A DNA stretch of 64,000 nt from the NCBI GenBank assembly GCA_022495995.1, contig JAFEMH010000163.1, forward strand, positions 248,001 through 312,000, read 5' to 3'. Positions 44,931-55,412 of the stretch are shown in pieces. The translations under genes and the position numbers were made by a program. The notes below the pieces were generated by a model. The model was given only the letters and a program-made list of their open reading frames with translations. It was not told the origin of the DNA and ran no database searches. Every line of letters begins with the position of its first letter. Within the stretch, counting starts at the first letter, position 1. The DNA is from Adenophora triphylla var. japonica. Lineage: Eukaryota; Streptophyta; Magnoliopsida; Asterales; Campanulaceae.

Positions 44931-46142
44931 AGGTAAGCTGAAGGAAGGCATCAAATCTAAAAGCTTGCAAGCTTTGAAGTGACTAGCCTCTTACTATGTC
45001 ATTCTAGGAGGCGATCTGTACAAAAAGCGATACCAAGGACCACTCCTGCTGTGTGTCACCAAAGAAAGAGCAAGAGAGCTAATGAGCGAAGTCCATAATG
45101 GTCCCTGTGGTCCTCACATGAATGCCTGAGCATTAATGCAAGTGATCCTCAGAATGGGCTACAACTGGATCTCCATGGAAACAGACTGTATTCATCATGT
45201 CCGAGAATGTGACAAGTGCTAGCGGTTTGCCAACCTTAATCATCTCCCACCTCATGACCTGTACTGCATGATGACGCCTTGGCCGTTTGCAACTTGGGGC
45301 ATTGATGTAATCAGGAAGATAGCCACAGCCGAAAGTAATGGGCATGATTTTGTGTTAACGACAGTGGACTATTTCACGAAATGGGTGGAAGCAAAGTCTT
45401 ATAAGGTCCTCACATCCAAGAAGCTTGCCCAGTTTGTCAAAGAGAATATCATGTGCAGATATGGGGTGCCAAACGAGATCATCTCGGATAACGGGACACA
45501 TTTTGAAGGAGACTGTGATAGATTGCTGTCAGAATTCAAGGTTACATGTCACAAATCATCTCCGTACAGGCCCCGGACAATAGAGCAGTAGAAGCTGCAA
45601 ATAAGACACTTGAGAGAATCATCCGAAAGATGGCCACTCGCGGTCGTGACTGGCCCAAAAAATTACATCTAGCACTCTGGGGCTACAGAACTTCTGTCAG
45701 AATTGCCACAGGAGAAACCCCGTTCTCCTTGACTTACGGAATGGAAGCAGTCCTGCCTGTAGAGTTGGAAATTCCGTCACAGAGAGTCCTCTTGGAAAAC
45801 AGCATCAACGAAGTAGAATTGTTGCGCAGCCGGAATGATGAGCTCGCCCTGCTTGATGAAAGGAGGCTAAAAGCCATGGAACATACTCGAGCCTATCAGA
45901 GGCGAATGGCCAGGGCATTTGACAAAAAGGTCAAGGCCATAGACATCAAAGAAGGAGATTTGGTACTGAAAGAGAAGCCCCCTACGAGAGATAACCCTCT
46001 AGGAAAGTGGGAACCCATTTGGATTAGCCCGTATGTGGTACAGAAGATACTATCGATAGGAGCAATGAAGCTTGCAGACCTGGACGGTAATCCTTTTGTT
46101 CACCCTGTCAACGGTGACAAGCTTCGTCGTTATTATGTTTAA
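44931..46142 (+). pseudogene. E3 integrase, two frames
   Basis: HHCC region: SEVHNGPCGPHMNA and VRECDKC with stops around them. Core: VDYFTKWVEAKSYKVLTSKK and GVPNEIISDNGTHFEGDCDR (two catalytic Asp). After a shift near 45575 it continues NRAVEAANKTLERIIRKMAT, which contains the catalytic Glu, then LALWGYRTSVRIATGETPFS, LDERRLKAMEHTRAYQRRMA and a GPY-like end ISPYVVQKILSIGAMKLADL. The stop is at 46140-46142. The last 198 residues are undamaged. Confidence 0.9.
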
Positions 46143-46195
46143 AACAAAAAAATAAAAAAAAATATATAAAAATAATAAAAGTGCAAAAAGAGTAA

Positions 46196-46384
46196 TACCC
46201 AGCTAGGCTGAAAACCCTGAAATGGGCGGTCTAGGCTGAAAACCCTGAAAAGGGCGGTCTAGGCAGAAAACAGGGTCGCCCCAACAAAAAAGAAAGAAAG
46301 AAAAAATAGTACAAAAAGAGTAATACCCAGCTAGGCTGAAAACCCTGAAAAGGGTAGTCTAGGCAGAAAACAGGGTTGCATCAA
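46196..46384 (+). repeat. Three GNRA-type hairpin units after E3 integrase
   Basis: The repeated unit is TAGGCTGAAAACCCTGAAAA followed by GGGCGGTC. CCCT-GAAA-AGGG hairpins lie at 46243-46254 and 46343-46354, with a variant at 46215-46226. A G-A-A-A loop closed by a G/C-rich stem fits the GNRA class. E1 has two related units at the same place. Confidence 0.7.
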
Positions 46385-46420
46385 ACAAAAAAACAACAAA
46401 ATACAAAAGTTCATTAGAAT

Positions 46421-46477
46421 GAACTACAGAGACCTGAGCCCCTTAGTCTTTCTTGTAAAAGGGGAACGTAGGCAGCC
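46421..46477 (+). other. Conserved GAACTAC...ACGTAGGCAGCC block after E3 integrase
   Basis: It begins GAACTACAGAGACCTGAGCC and ends GGGGAACGTAGGCAGCC. Position and sequence match the E1 copy at 5023-5081. Confidence 0.65.
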
Positions 46478-46899
46478 AGAAATGGTTCGGTCTAAACAAT
46501 AAATAAGACATTCAAATTTTCATGAAATGTGTCTTGAAAAATTCTAAGATAATATCTCTTGTTTTTACAAATTGAAAACTTCTTGATGAGTTCAAGCACG
46601 GTCTATTCTTGACTCTCCTAACCTGCTACGAAGGCAAAAATATACAATAAAAGACCTAATCAACTAATGTGTTTGCAAAAGGCAATAAGCGGATGCTTAG
46701 AATAGGTCTATCAATTGTCAGCAACAGCATCATCCTTGTTCTTCTTTCCCCAACCTCGACCTCATCGATTTTTCTTTCTCTTCTTCTCAATGATGTCTGT
46801 CTCCCTCATTTCTATCTCAGGCACCTTCACTGGAGCCTCGATCAAACCTGTATCAATAAGTGCCTTCCCTACCCTGGCACGAGTCTTTATCTCCTGCCG

Positions 46900-48212
46900 C
46901 TAAGCCTCGGTGAGAGGAGAAACCTCTGATAGTCTCTCATATCTGACTTCCATGTCTTTGATAAAATTGCTCGACTGATTATGGCGACTATCCTTTTCCT
47001 CGGCCTCTCTCAAAGCCCTGCTAGATTCACTATCATCACCCAATAAAACCTGGAGCCTCTCTCCCAAGACAATCTGAGTCACCCCCATCTCCGTCTCATA
47101 CCAATCCAGGTAAGCTTTGGTCAAAATGGTACTCTTCGTGTTCTTGAGAATGGCTCTGGGTGGAAAAGCGACATATGTCCACGCTCTCAATAAAAAAGAT
47201 GAGTTGTCTGGATCTCTCAGGTCTAAAGGTTCCACATCCATGGTGCGAATGTCCTCCCAGTCATCCAATGGCTCCTGTAAGGCCCCGAACTGTCTCAACA
47301 CCAAGCGGGGAATGTAAAAGGATGACAAGGATAACCCTGGAAACCTCACTATGTAGGACCCCTGAAATGTCCTACGGGTCTGCAACCTCCAATGAGGCGC
47401 CCACCAACAAACATCCGAAGTAGATAGTCAAGCCATCATCAACTCCCAGCGACCCTGATCCTGCTGTCTCGGTGTACCCCTCTGAGAAATCACCCAAGGA
47501 TAATGAGTAGAAAAAGCCCCAGGTAAAGCCTCGAACCTCTCCTACAACCACAGAGTCAGTACAGCTGGGCTCCCTAACCGCATAAAATGGTCCCCCTGGC
47601 CATCCTATCAATACCGTGCAGCGTCTCACCAAAAATTAGATGGACAATATCTCTCCCAGCCCTGCAGTCTCAGACCATGTCCAAAAGGCCGCTATGGCAC
47701 ACTCCAAAAGATTCGGCAGTGAAAAGGAAAGAAAATATGTAGAGAATGAAAGCATCCATAGATACCGTGGTTCCAGCAGTACCAGGAGACATGAATCTGC
47801 TCGGAATATCAGAGATGTCGATCCTATCGAGAGCTATCATCATCCCTTCAACTTCTTCCGGAGAAATTTGCAGAAAAGACCCCAGCTTTAGGATCACTGG
47901 TAAATCCCCGACCAAAGTAATCGAAATAGACTCAATTTTCGGACCCCCAATCAATGCTCGAAAATCCTCGAAGGTGGGAACGATCTCATTGTAGGAAAAG
48001 GAGTAAACGTGTCTCCGGACATCCCAAAATCTTGTTGCTGCTCTCAAAAGGTCCCAATCGGGTGGAAGATCCTTCAAATGCCAGAAAGATTTTATTTTGA
48101 AGGTGTTATCAAAAAGTCCCTTGTGAGATTGAAAGTTATACCTCATCCATGATTGAAGGTTGGAAAGAAAATGATCTCTTTTCCCCTTTTGCAATCGGAC
48201 CGGTTTCTCCAT
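46900..48212 (-). pseudogene. DUF7745-like gene, antisense accessory gene of E3
   Basis: The first part (48212-47670) is open from an ATG: FKIKSFWHLKDLPPDWDLLR, ATRFWDVRRHVYSFSYNEIV and PTFEDFRALIG, the conserved N-terminal block of the group. The middle (about 47640-47390) is in other frames. The last part (47385-46900) contains YIVRFPGLSLSSFYIPRLVL and a helical end. The order of motifs matches the E1 gene at 3318-4823, here better preserved. It is antisense to E3 pol, 0.8 kb after its end, and followed by the PMD gene. Function unknown; I infer a nuclear role only from its constant pairing with PMD. Confidence 0.6.
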
Positions 48213-48298
48213 GGCAACAATTTGATTTATCTTTCTTTTAGGCTAAAAATCTATTCTTGGATGGTCTGAGACAGTGTGGGAGGAACCAAAATGGGAAA

Positions 48299-48400
48299 TT
48301 AAATACAAAGACCCTTCCTTGGCTTTATTTGCAGAAAATCAGTCCATGCAGAAGACCCAGCCGTGTGGCCTTTTTTTCTCAGGTCCTAGTCGGGCGGCTT
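48299..48400 (-). promoter_or_regulatory. Promoter of the E3 DUF7745-like gene: GCC-type motif pair
   Basis: On the minus strand AAGCCGCCCGAC (right) and AAGGCCACACGGCTG (left) have equivalent GGC positions at 48396 and 48367, 29 bp apart. A TATTTAA box is at 48299-48305, about 90 bp before the ATG at 48212. Confidence 0.55.
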
Positions 48401-48755
48401 CATTCGCTGCTGCAGAAAAAAAATATGCAACAGCCAAAGCTATTGCCCAAGTGGAATTTTCACCCCACTTTCTCAAAAACCTGCATAAAAATCATCCCAA
48501 ACACAATTCATACATTCCAAACACCATCATAACACATTTTGGCCCAACTTTCGCCCCATTTCCATGAAAAAAACCGCCCCGAGGCTCAAGTAATATGACA
48601 AAATAACAATAAAAAAAAATAAAAAAAGAAAAATCATTACATGTCTTTGCCACAATTGGCCCCAAAATAAAAAAAAATTTAAATAATTACAAATTGTTTG
48701 TCATGCATCATTTGTTTTTGTTTCTATCTCTTTCTAAGTACGGACAGAAAGGACC

Positions 48756-51379
48756 CTAAGCCTCCGACTCCTCATCGCTGCTCAGCTCGTAATACTCGGG
48801 GTCCCTCATCATGTCCTCATCGTCGGTCACGGTAGACAAGTTAACAAGCACATGATCATACTTCGCCAGCTGCTCCAGGATGTCGGTATTTGGCCCACGC
48901 CCCCGAGGTAGGCCACTGGTCGAAGATGAGGGGTATTCTGAGGCCGATGACGAAGAAGCCACACTCCAGACATGCCTCCTCTTGCGCTTAGGCTCCTGCG
49001 CATTCCCCGCAGCCCTCGCCGCACAAGCCAGCTTCCTCAAGAGAGATCGAGCTAGCTGCTTCCATCCCTTATTTTGTCGTACCAAGGTGTCATAAGTGCG
49101 AGCAGGGACCTGCGAGAAAGAGAAAAGCTCAGAAAATCCCAGAAAAGGATTCAGAATTGCAGAAATAGCCTGGACAGGAAAAGGAAAAGCCAAAAGAAAA
49201 AGGAATCCAGAATTTACTTACAGTGCTGTCAACTGGAAGAGTAAACTCAGCATCTCTCATTTCAAGAATGGGCACCATCAGCCTCCTTGTCACCCATTCA
49301 CCACATAAGATAGGTAATTTGGGTGAATAGGTGTATTGGTTAGCTCTGCCTCTCCATACCCCTGAGCAGCAACTATCTTCACCAGCCTCTGCGGCATCCT
49401 CAAATGCTCCTCTACAACGGTGGCATAAAGAGTGGCGTGGTCAAAATAATCCTCCGCTGCCAAACCGACCCTGTACGTATCCCTCTCTTCCTCTGGCCAA
49501 TCCTTGGGCTACAGCATGAAAGGAGGAGGATCGTGAGGAGTAATAGCACCCAAAGGAGGGACATGACCATGTTGCCTGGAAAACCAGTCCCCCAAGTAGA
49601 TAACATCACAGGTCAATCCTGTCAGCCACATCCTTTGTCAAGTCATGACCACGGCATCGCCCATCAAAGCCGCAGGATACTTCCCCCAAGGGTAGAATGT
49701 AACCCCCTCACAGCTGTCCCCATTGATGATGGGCCTCACCATCCTGTAATCAAAAGTGATCCGGGTCTTCGCATTGAACTTTTCCAATGCCTCACCTCTC
49801 CAGTGTACCATAGCCGGGAAGGTAGCGGGATCACTATGCTGGTTCCACGGAAAGAACCCGATCACCTCACAAAACCAAACCTGCATGTCAAAACATAAAG
49901 GTTATTTTCTCTCATGAATTTTGAGGGTACAAAAAGGCAATGAACAGAAAGAAGAATGAGAATACCTCCAAAGCAAAGGAGAAACAATACATAGAAGCAG
50001 CCTTGTTCCGGTTGTACTGATCCAAAGAAAAATAAAGCTCTGCCAATCCGGCCTCACCCCAAGAGATCTCCCCAACAGCAGCCAGATCATCCAAGGAATC
50101 TAACAAACAAATCATCGCCAATGTCCCAGAATTAGCAAAGATGGTGACAGATAAAGTCAACCACAAAAAATCCCTCACGAGCTGGTGAGCAGTCACATTG
50201 TTGGCAGCAAATCCCTCCATGCACCTGAGAACCTCAATCTCCACCAAACGAGTCTCCATCCCTAGCCCCTTCGGACGGATGTCAAATCCCATAAAATCCT
50301 TGAACTCAGCATCAGTGATATGGTCTCTCCAGGTCACAGACCGATCAGTAAACCGCAAGCCTATAATAGCCGTGAAATCGGCAGGGGTCACTGTAGCCTC
50401 TCCCCAGCCCAAGTGAAAGCTATGGGTGGTATCCCACCAAAACATAGAAAGCAATTGGATCAATCCCTTACTCTTGGTCGTCACATGAATGCCTCTGCTG
50501 ATAGCCTCAACAAAGGCATGGAGACCTATAGCCTCAACTAGCTACTTAGGGCTGTGACCATTCTTCTCGAAGTCAGGCATCCTCGCCCACAATTTCACCG
50601 CTATCTCAGCGGGTCCCCGTGATTTGATCTCCTGCAAGTAAGCACATCAAAGGTACGTTAGTCCTTCAACTTATCTCAGAAACATGCATATATTCACAAA
50701 ATCGTGCTCACATGCCAAAGAAAAGCATTCATAAGAGATTTTCTAGCATCATTTGCCTAGAACACACGTCTTTTATCATTTGAAACATGTCACTCCGAGC
50801 ACATGCTCTCCCAAGCAAAAAACATCTCAGTTTTCACAAAATTCTTTTCATACAAATTTAATCTTTCAAACGAGCATGCATGAATAATTTTCATCGTCCA
50901 AAATCTCATTCTCCCATGATCAGGAGTTAACCTAGTTCTAACACATGAAAGAACTCTGTCCCATTTTTGGCATTATTTTTCTCACTTTATTTTCAAAAAA
51001 ATGAGTCATACTCATATGTCTTCAAATAAATTGCACATGCATGATTACCTATGTATCTAACTTCGTAGGTCAATCGTTAAATCCATAAAATCATCAACAA
51101 AATCACAAAGAAAACCAAAAATTCCCAAAATTCGAATTTAGCCCTAATCAATCAAAGATCAACCAAAATCGATGAAATCGAGCAAATCGAAATTTCTTAC
51201 CCCTATAGATTGAGGTTTCATCAACTTGCGATCCCTTTTATCAGGATAAAAAATTGAGAAGTAGGCACCGCAAAGTCGTACCTTTGGTCGGTCCTCACAA
51301 ACTCCCTCCTCCTCAACCTCGCAACTTGTGATAGATTACGGCACGCTTGGCAAGGCATAATGTGTCCTCCTTGGTCTAT
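48756..51379 (-). pseudogene. PMD gene of E3, start codon lost
   Basis: Four exons on the minus strand: 51379-51201, 50631-49966, 49880-49222 and 49109-48756, with consensus splice sites. Exon 2 holds FWWDTTHSFHLGWGEATVTP followed by DFTAIIGLRF, the PMD signature. Exon 4 ends in an acidic tail (SSDEESEA). Where the E6 copy has ATG GAT the sequence is ATA GAC (51379), so the start is lost. TAG codons also occur in exon 2 near 50540 and in exon 3 (about 49635 and 49510), and exon 3 has frame changes. It is antisense to E3 and downstream of the DUF7745-like gene, as in E1. Confidence 0.75.
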
Positions 51380-51485
51380 TTGAGTAGTAGAAACTCGAAT
51401 TTTTGAGGATATTGGCATTTTCTCTCTCATTTCTCTCTTCTCTCCTCGGTAAACAACAGTAACAATGGCCACTACCCGTTCTTCT

Positions 51486-51562
51486 GTCTATTTTAAATAA
51501 ATCTGGTGCGCAAAGTCTTAGACTGTGCGGCCTCTTTTTCTCCATCTCTAGCCGAGCGGCCT
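51486..51562 (-). promoter_or_regulatory. Promoter of the E3 antisense PMD gene: GCC-type motif pair and TATA-like box
   Basis: On the minus strand AAGGCCGCTCGGCT (51562-51549) and GAGGCCGCACAGTCT (51533-51519) are 29 bp apart. TATTTAAAATAG follows at 51498-51487. Confidence 0.6.
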
Positions 51563-51589
51563 TATTCACCTCAGTTTGAATTTACACTT

Positions 51590-52722
51590 TTGCCCCTGGA
51601 TTTTCCACTTAAGCAAATAATTACCGTTATCTACTAACGGAGTAATGTTGTCTCCCAAAAGTCTCCGTTATCTCCAAATGAAATAACGTTTTCTCTCAGA
51701 AACCTCAGTTACTTCGTTAGAATGGAATAACGTTAGGTGGTCCCTCAAAATGTCCAAACCAATCAGGTGACAACCTCCAAATTGTTAAAATTTCAGCTTT
51801 AGCTCCCTCTATCTCCTTAGAAGGAGATAGCGCCGTAAGCTTTAGTATTCAGCTTTAGCTCCCTCTATCTCTGTCAAAAAAAAAAAAAAGATAGCACCGT
51901 AAGCTTTAGCTTCCGTTACTTCCGTTAGAATGGAATAACGTCAGGTGACAACCTTCAAATTGTCAAAATTTCAGCTTTAGCTCCCTCTATCTCCATAGGA
52001 GGAGATAGCGCCATAAGCTTTAGTGTCCAGATTTAGTTCCCTCTATATCCTTAGAAGGAGATAGCGCCGTAAGCTTTAGCTTCTGTTACTTCCGTTAGAA
52101 TGGAATAACGTCAGGTGATAGCCTCCAAATTCTCAAAATTTCAGCTTTAGCCCCCTCTATCTCCGTCAAAAAGAGATAGCGTCGTAAGCTTTAGCTTTCG
52201 TTACTTCCGTTAGAATGGAATAACGTCAGGTGACAGCCTCCAAATTGTCAAAATTTCAGCTTCAGCTCCCTCTATCTCCGTCAAAAAGAGATAGCGCCGT
52301 AAGCTTTGGCTTTCGTTACTTCCGTTAGAATGGAATAATGTCAGGCGACAACCTCCAAATTGTCAAAATTTTAGCTTTAACTCCCTATATCTCCTTAGAA
52401 GGAGATAGCGCCGTAAGCTTTAGTATCCAGCTTTAGCTCCCTCTATTTATGTCAAAAAAAGAGATAGCGCCATAAGCTTTAGCTTCCGTTACTTCCGTTA
52501 GAATGGAATAATGTCAGGTGACAACCTCCAAATTGTCAAAATTTCAGCTTTAGCTCCCTCTATCTCCTTAAAGGAGATAGCGCCGTAAGCTTTAGTATCC
52601 AGCTTTAGCTCCCTCTATCTCTTTCAAAAAAAAGAGATAGCGCCGTAAGCTTTAGCTTCCGTTACTTCCGTTAGATTGGAATAACGTCAGACGACAACCT
52701 CCAAATTGTCAAAATTCCAGCT
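51590..52722. repeat. E3 spacer array: composite satellite with hairpin monomers
   Basis: Alternating units: CTATCTCCTTAGAAGGAGATAG (perfect 8-bp arms) within CAGCTTTAGCTCCCTC...GCGCCGTAAGCTTTAG, and GTTACTTCCGTTAGAATGGA followed by ATAACGTCAGGTGACAACCTCC. They correspond to monomers A, B and C of the E6 and E5 arrays, arranged here as a higher-order repeat of about 120-170 bp. Confidence 0.8.
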
Positions 52723-53631
52723 TGTTAATGTTAGATCATGTGTTGCCATGAATGTTGTCCCTAGTGTTGCAAACCAGTGTTGCCACTGGTGCTGCCACAA
52801 ATGTTGCCATTTTGATTTGGGAACACCAGAATAGTAACTGTATTTTTCACAAATAATAATTTGTAAATTAATGATTAAATATCTGTTGTTAGTCTGCTAT
52901 TTATGAGCTTGAATAGGTCAACAGAAAGGGCCCAGGCGTGACTTACAAGGAGATGAAGAAATTAAAATATAAACATGTTATTTATATGATTAATTAATGA
53001 ACAAGTAAAAGAGATATTATTTAGCTATTCAAGAAGAGTTTAAAGATAGAGTACAAGGTATCTACAGCAGAGGTGTACAAGCAAAAGAAGCCATGAAGAC
53101 CTAATCTTCTACAATTGAGGCAAATGGAGCTAAAAATGGGGAAACAAATTTCAAGGCTGTTAGCTGGTTATTTTAAGTAGGCTCCAAATTTTGGAGGCCT
53201 ATAAATAGTTCAGTCGATCAGCTTAGTGATCATCCAATTCAGAAAACGCAAATCTGCACAAGAAAAGAATTCTGCTCTTCAAGTGTTGCCATTCAGTGTT
53301 GGCAACACTCTGTCCGACACTCGAGAGTTTCACATATATTTTCATATTTTCGTGAGGTTTTGAGTGATTGTATTCATAGAGAGTTCTTTATTTATTGTTC
53401 CTTGAGTTAATGATTATTTATCATTAAGGGAACATCTTTGACCTTGTATAGAATTCATATTATATATAGAAAGGTCTTGCCCTCCTAGCACCCATCAAGT
53501 TATATATTTATATAACTTGATAAAAATATAATTCTTGTGTATTGTTATTTACTTCCGCTGCAAATTAGATTTATTTCTATTTATTTGTGTTTTTTTCGAA
53601 TTGGTGTGTGTTGTTGTTAGTGTTACCAACA
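52723..53631 (+). mobile_element. Copia-like LTR, probably solo or truncated (about 909 bp)
   Basis: It starts TGTTAATGTTAG inside the array and ends near GTTAGTGTTACCAACA. A TATA box (TATAAATA, 53200-53207) is in the plus orientation. CAGCT precedes it, but I find no matching repeat after it; 53632-53723 is unassigned and then the E5 LTR begins. It has several TGTTGCCA-like words. Its class (copia) is a guess from the terminal TGTT...AACA. Confidence 0.45.
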
Positions 53632-54159
53632 CTAAGTGTGAAATGTGGTTGCCCAAGATCGCGGGTTTTTTTGTGTTGAACCGCTTTTTCGTGTAAGGGG
53701 TCACCGCTTCACATTAGTTTGAAGACATCCGGTTTAAATTGAAGAACGGAGTCGCCACGCCATTTTGATTTCCTCAAAACTTTGAAAAAAAGGATTAGGG
53801 TTCGGAGGTTAAGTTACTCCTTAGGAAGAACGTTTGGCGTTCACCCAAGGAGCCTTGTCGAAGCAAGTCTTCCAAGATCCAATTTTCGTGCTTGCTTTGT
53901 GCTTTCATGTGTGAGATGTGAGTTTAAAAGGGGAGGGAATGTGCCAAGTTGTCTTCCGGATGTATAAACCATGATTTGGTTATCGCTCGGGATTTCTTGG
54001 ATTTTGATATATTCGGGACTTTGATCCCGTGCTCATCTTGGACTTACGACCATCATTATGTGACCTTTCGTCACATATGATCAGAATAGGGACACCTCTT
54101 TTATAGTCCAAGAATGAGACTCTTTAGAAAGGAAGGACCTTTGCCCATCAATCCTACAT

Positions 54160-54205
54160 CTTGAGACGATTCGAGCTTGATAGGGACATTTATGCTCGTC
54201 TCAAG
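54160..54205 (-). other. Conserved U5 hairpin in the E5 LTR
   Basis: CTTGAGACGA (54160-54169) pairs with TCGTCTCAAG (54196-54205). An inner CGAGC/GCTCG stem is possible. Confidence 0.6.
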
Positions 54206-55109
54206 TGATGATCGGAGATGTAGGGGCTTAAGTCCGTCCATTTCTAAAGGGACTTTGACTATGGCATCTTTATGTGGAGGAAACGATGTAAAGATGAGAC
54301 CTTTACACCGCTACGCCCCAAGAGATGCTTCAAGTACCAAAGGGACTAAGGGGAGGGGTATAAAAATTGGATCTTTATACTCATCCTATGCCTTTTTGTG
54401 CCTTAAGAAGGTCACTAGGCAATCCTTGGAGAGTGATCCAACCATGAGGGGCATGGGGAAGTTACATTTAAAGGTAAAGATGACATTTTTATGAAAAAAA
54501 ATGTAATGAACACTATGAAAGCTAAGACTAGGAATGTAAAGGGGAGACCTTTAAGGCTTTCCTTTGTCCTTTAAGAACCATTTAGGTGGACAATCCTTGG
54601 AAGCAATGTCAATGGGAAGGGGATGACATTTATGAAAGTAAAGATGACATTTTTAATGTAAAGATGACATTTTTATATGATAAAGATGATATTTTTCACA
54701 TCATCATGTGAGGAATCCACCCTAGAACAAGTCATTTGTGGTCTTATTGTTAATCCTTGGGATGGATTCTCCATGAATCCTATGTGATAGAAGAAAGGGG
54801 GATATGATGATCTACATGGTAAAGATATGATCTTTACGATAATAAATCACATATAATAGCAATAAATAGCAATATGAAAAGCAAATAAGCAATATAACAA
54901 GATGACAAGTATAATTCAAAGAGAAAAGGAGGAGAGGTTATTCCTCTATCTCCCTTGAAGTTTTCCTAAGGAAGGAGTGACTTTGGATGGATTTTTGGAG
55001 AGGAAGGAGGTGATTTTGAGTGAGTTTTGGTCTCTAAAATTTCATGGTTTCAGTTGGACAGAGTAACAGTGCTCCAAAATTGTATATCAAAATGAATAGA
55101 GGAGGCCTC

Positions 55110-55185
55110 TATTTATAGGCAGCTTTGTGTTTCCTAATGAAGTCGTGCGGCATTAACGTTTGGCAAAAGAAGTCGTGCGGTCTTA
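55110..55185 (-). promoter_or_regulatory. E5 LTR promoter: motif pair and TATA box
   Basis: TATAAATA on the minus strand is at 55110-55117. AAGTCGTGCGGCATTA (55140-55155) and AAGTCGTGCGGTCTTA (55170-55185) are exactly 30 bp apart, as in the E4/E6 LTR, although the core has changed from GCCGCCC to GTCGTGCGG. Confidence 0.65.
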
Positions 55186-55399
55186 TCCTTTAATGACTCA
55201 GCCTGTTTCTAGAATCATGAAAGGTGGCATTCTAGAAGGCCTTTCCAGCGAGGGACTACGTGGAATTTTAATTCCTAACAAGTCCTTTGCCCCTCGGAAT
55301 GTTTGGGAAAGTTCCAGAATTGCCCCTGAACTTTAGGAAAGTCCGGGGAATTGCCGGGAAACTTAACCGAAAGGCATGAGCCAGATTTGGATACTTACA

Positions 55400-55412
55400 G
55401 AAGCCCCTCGGC
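55400..55412 (-). other. Polypurine tract of E5
   Basis: The minus strand reads GCCGAGGGGCTTC before the LTR, identical to that of E6. Confidence 0.75.

Larger units (their letters stand above)
53724..55399 (-). mobile_element. 3' LTR of E5, missing its last bases
   Basis: On the minus strand it starts TGTAAGTATCC after the polypurine tract. It matches the E4/E6 LTR through U3, R and U5, and the E3 LTR through R and U5. It stops at about 53724, roughly 55 bp short of the expected end, at the junction with unrelated sequence. Confidence 0.75.
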
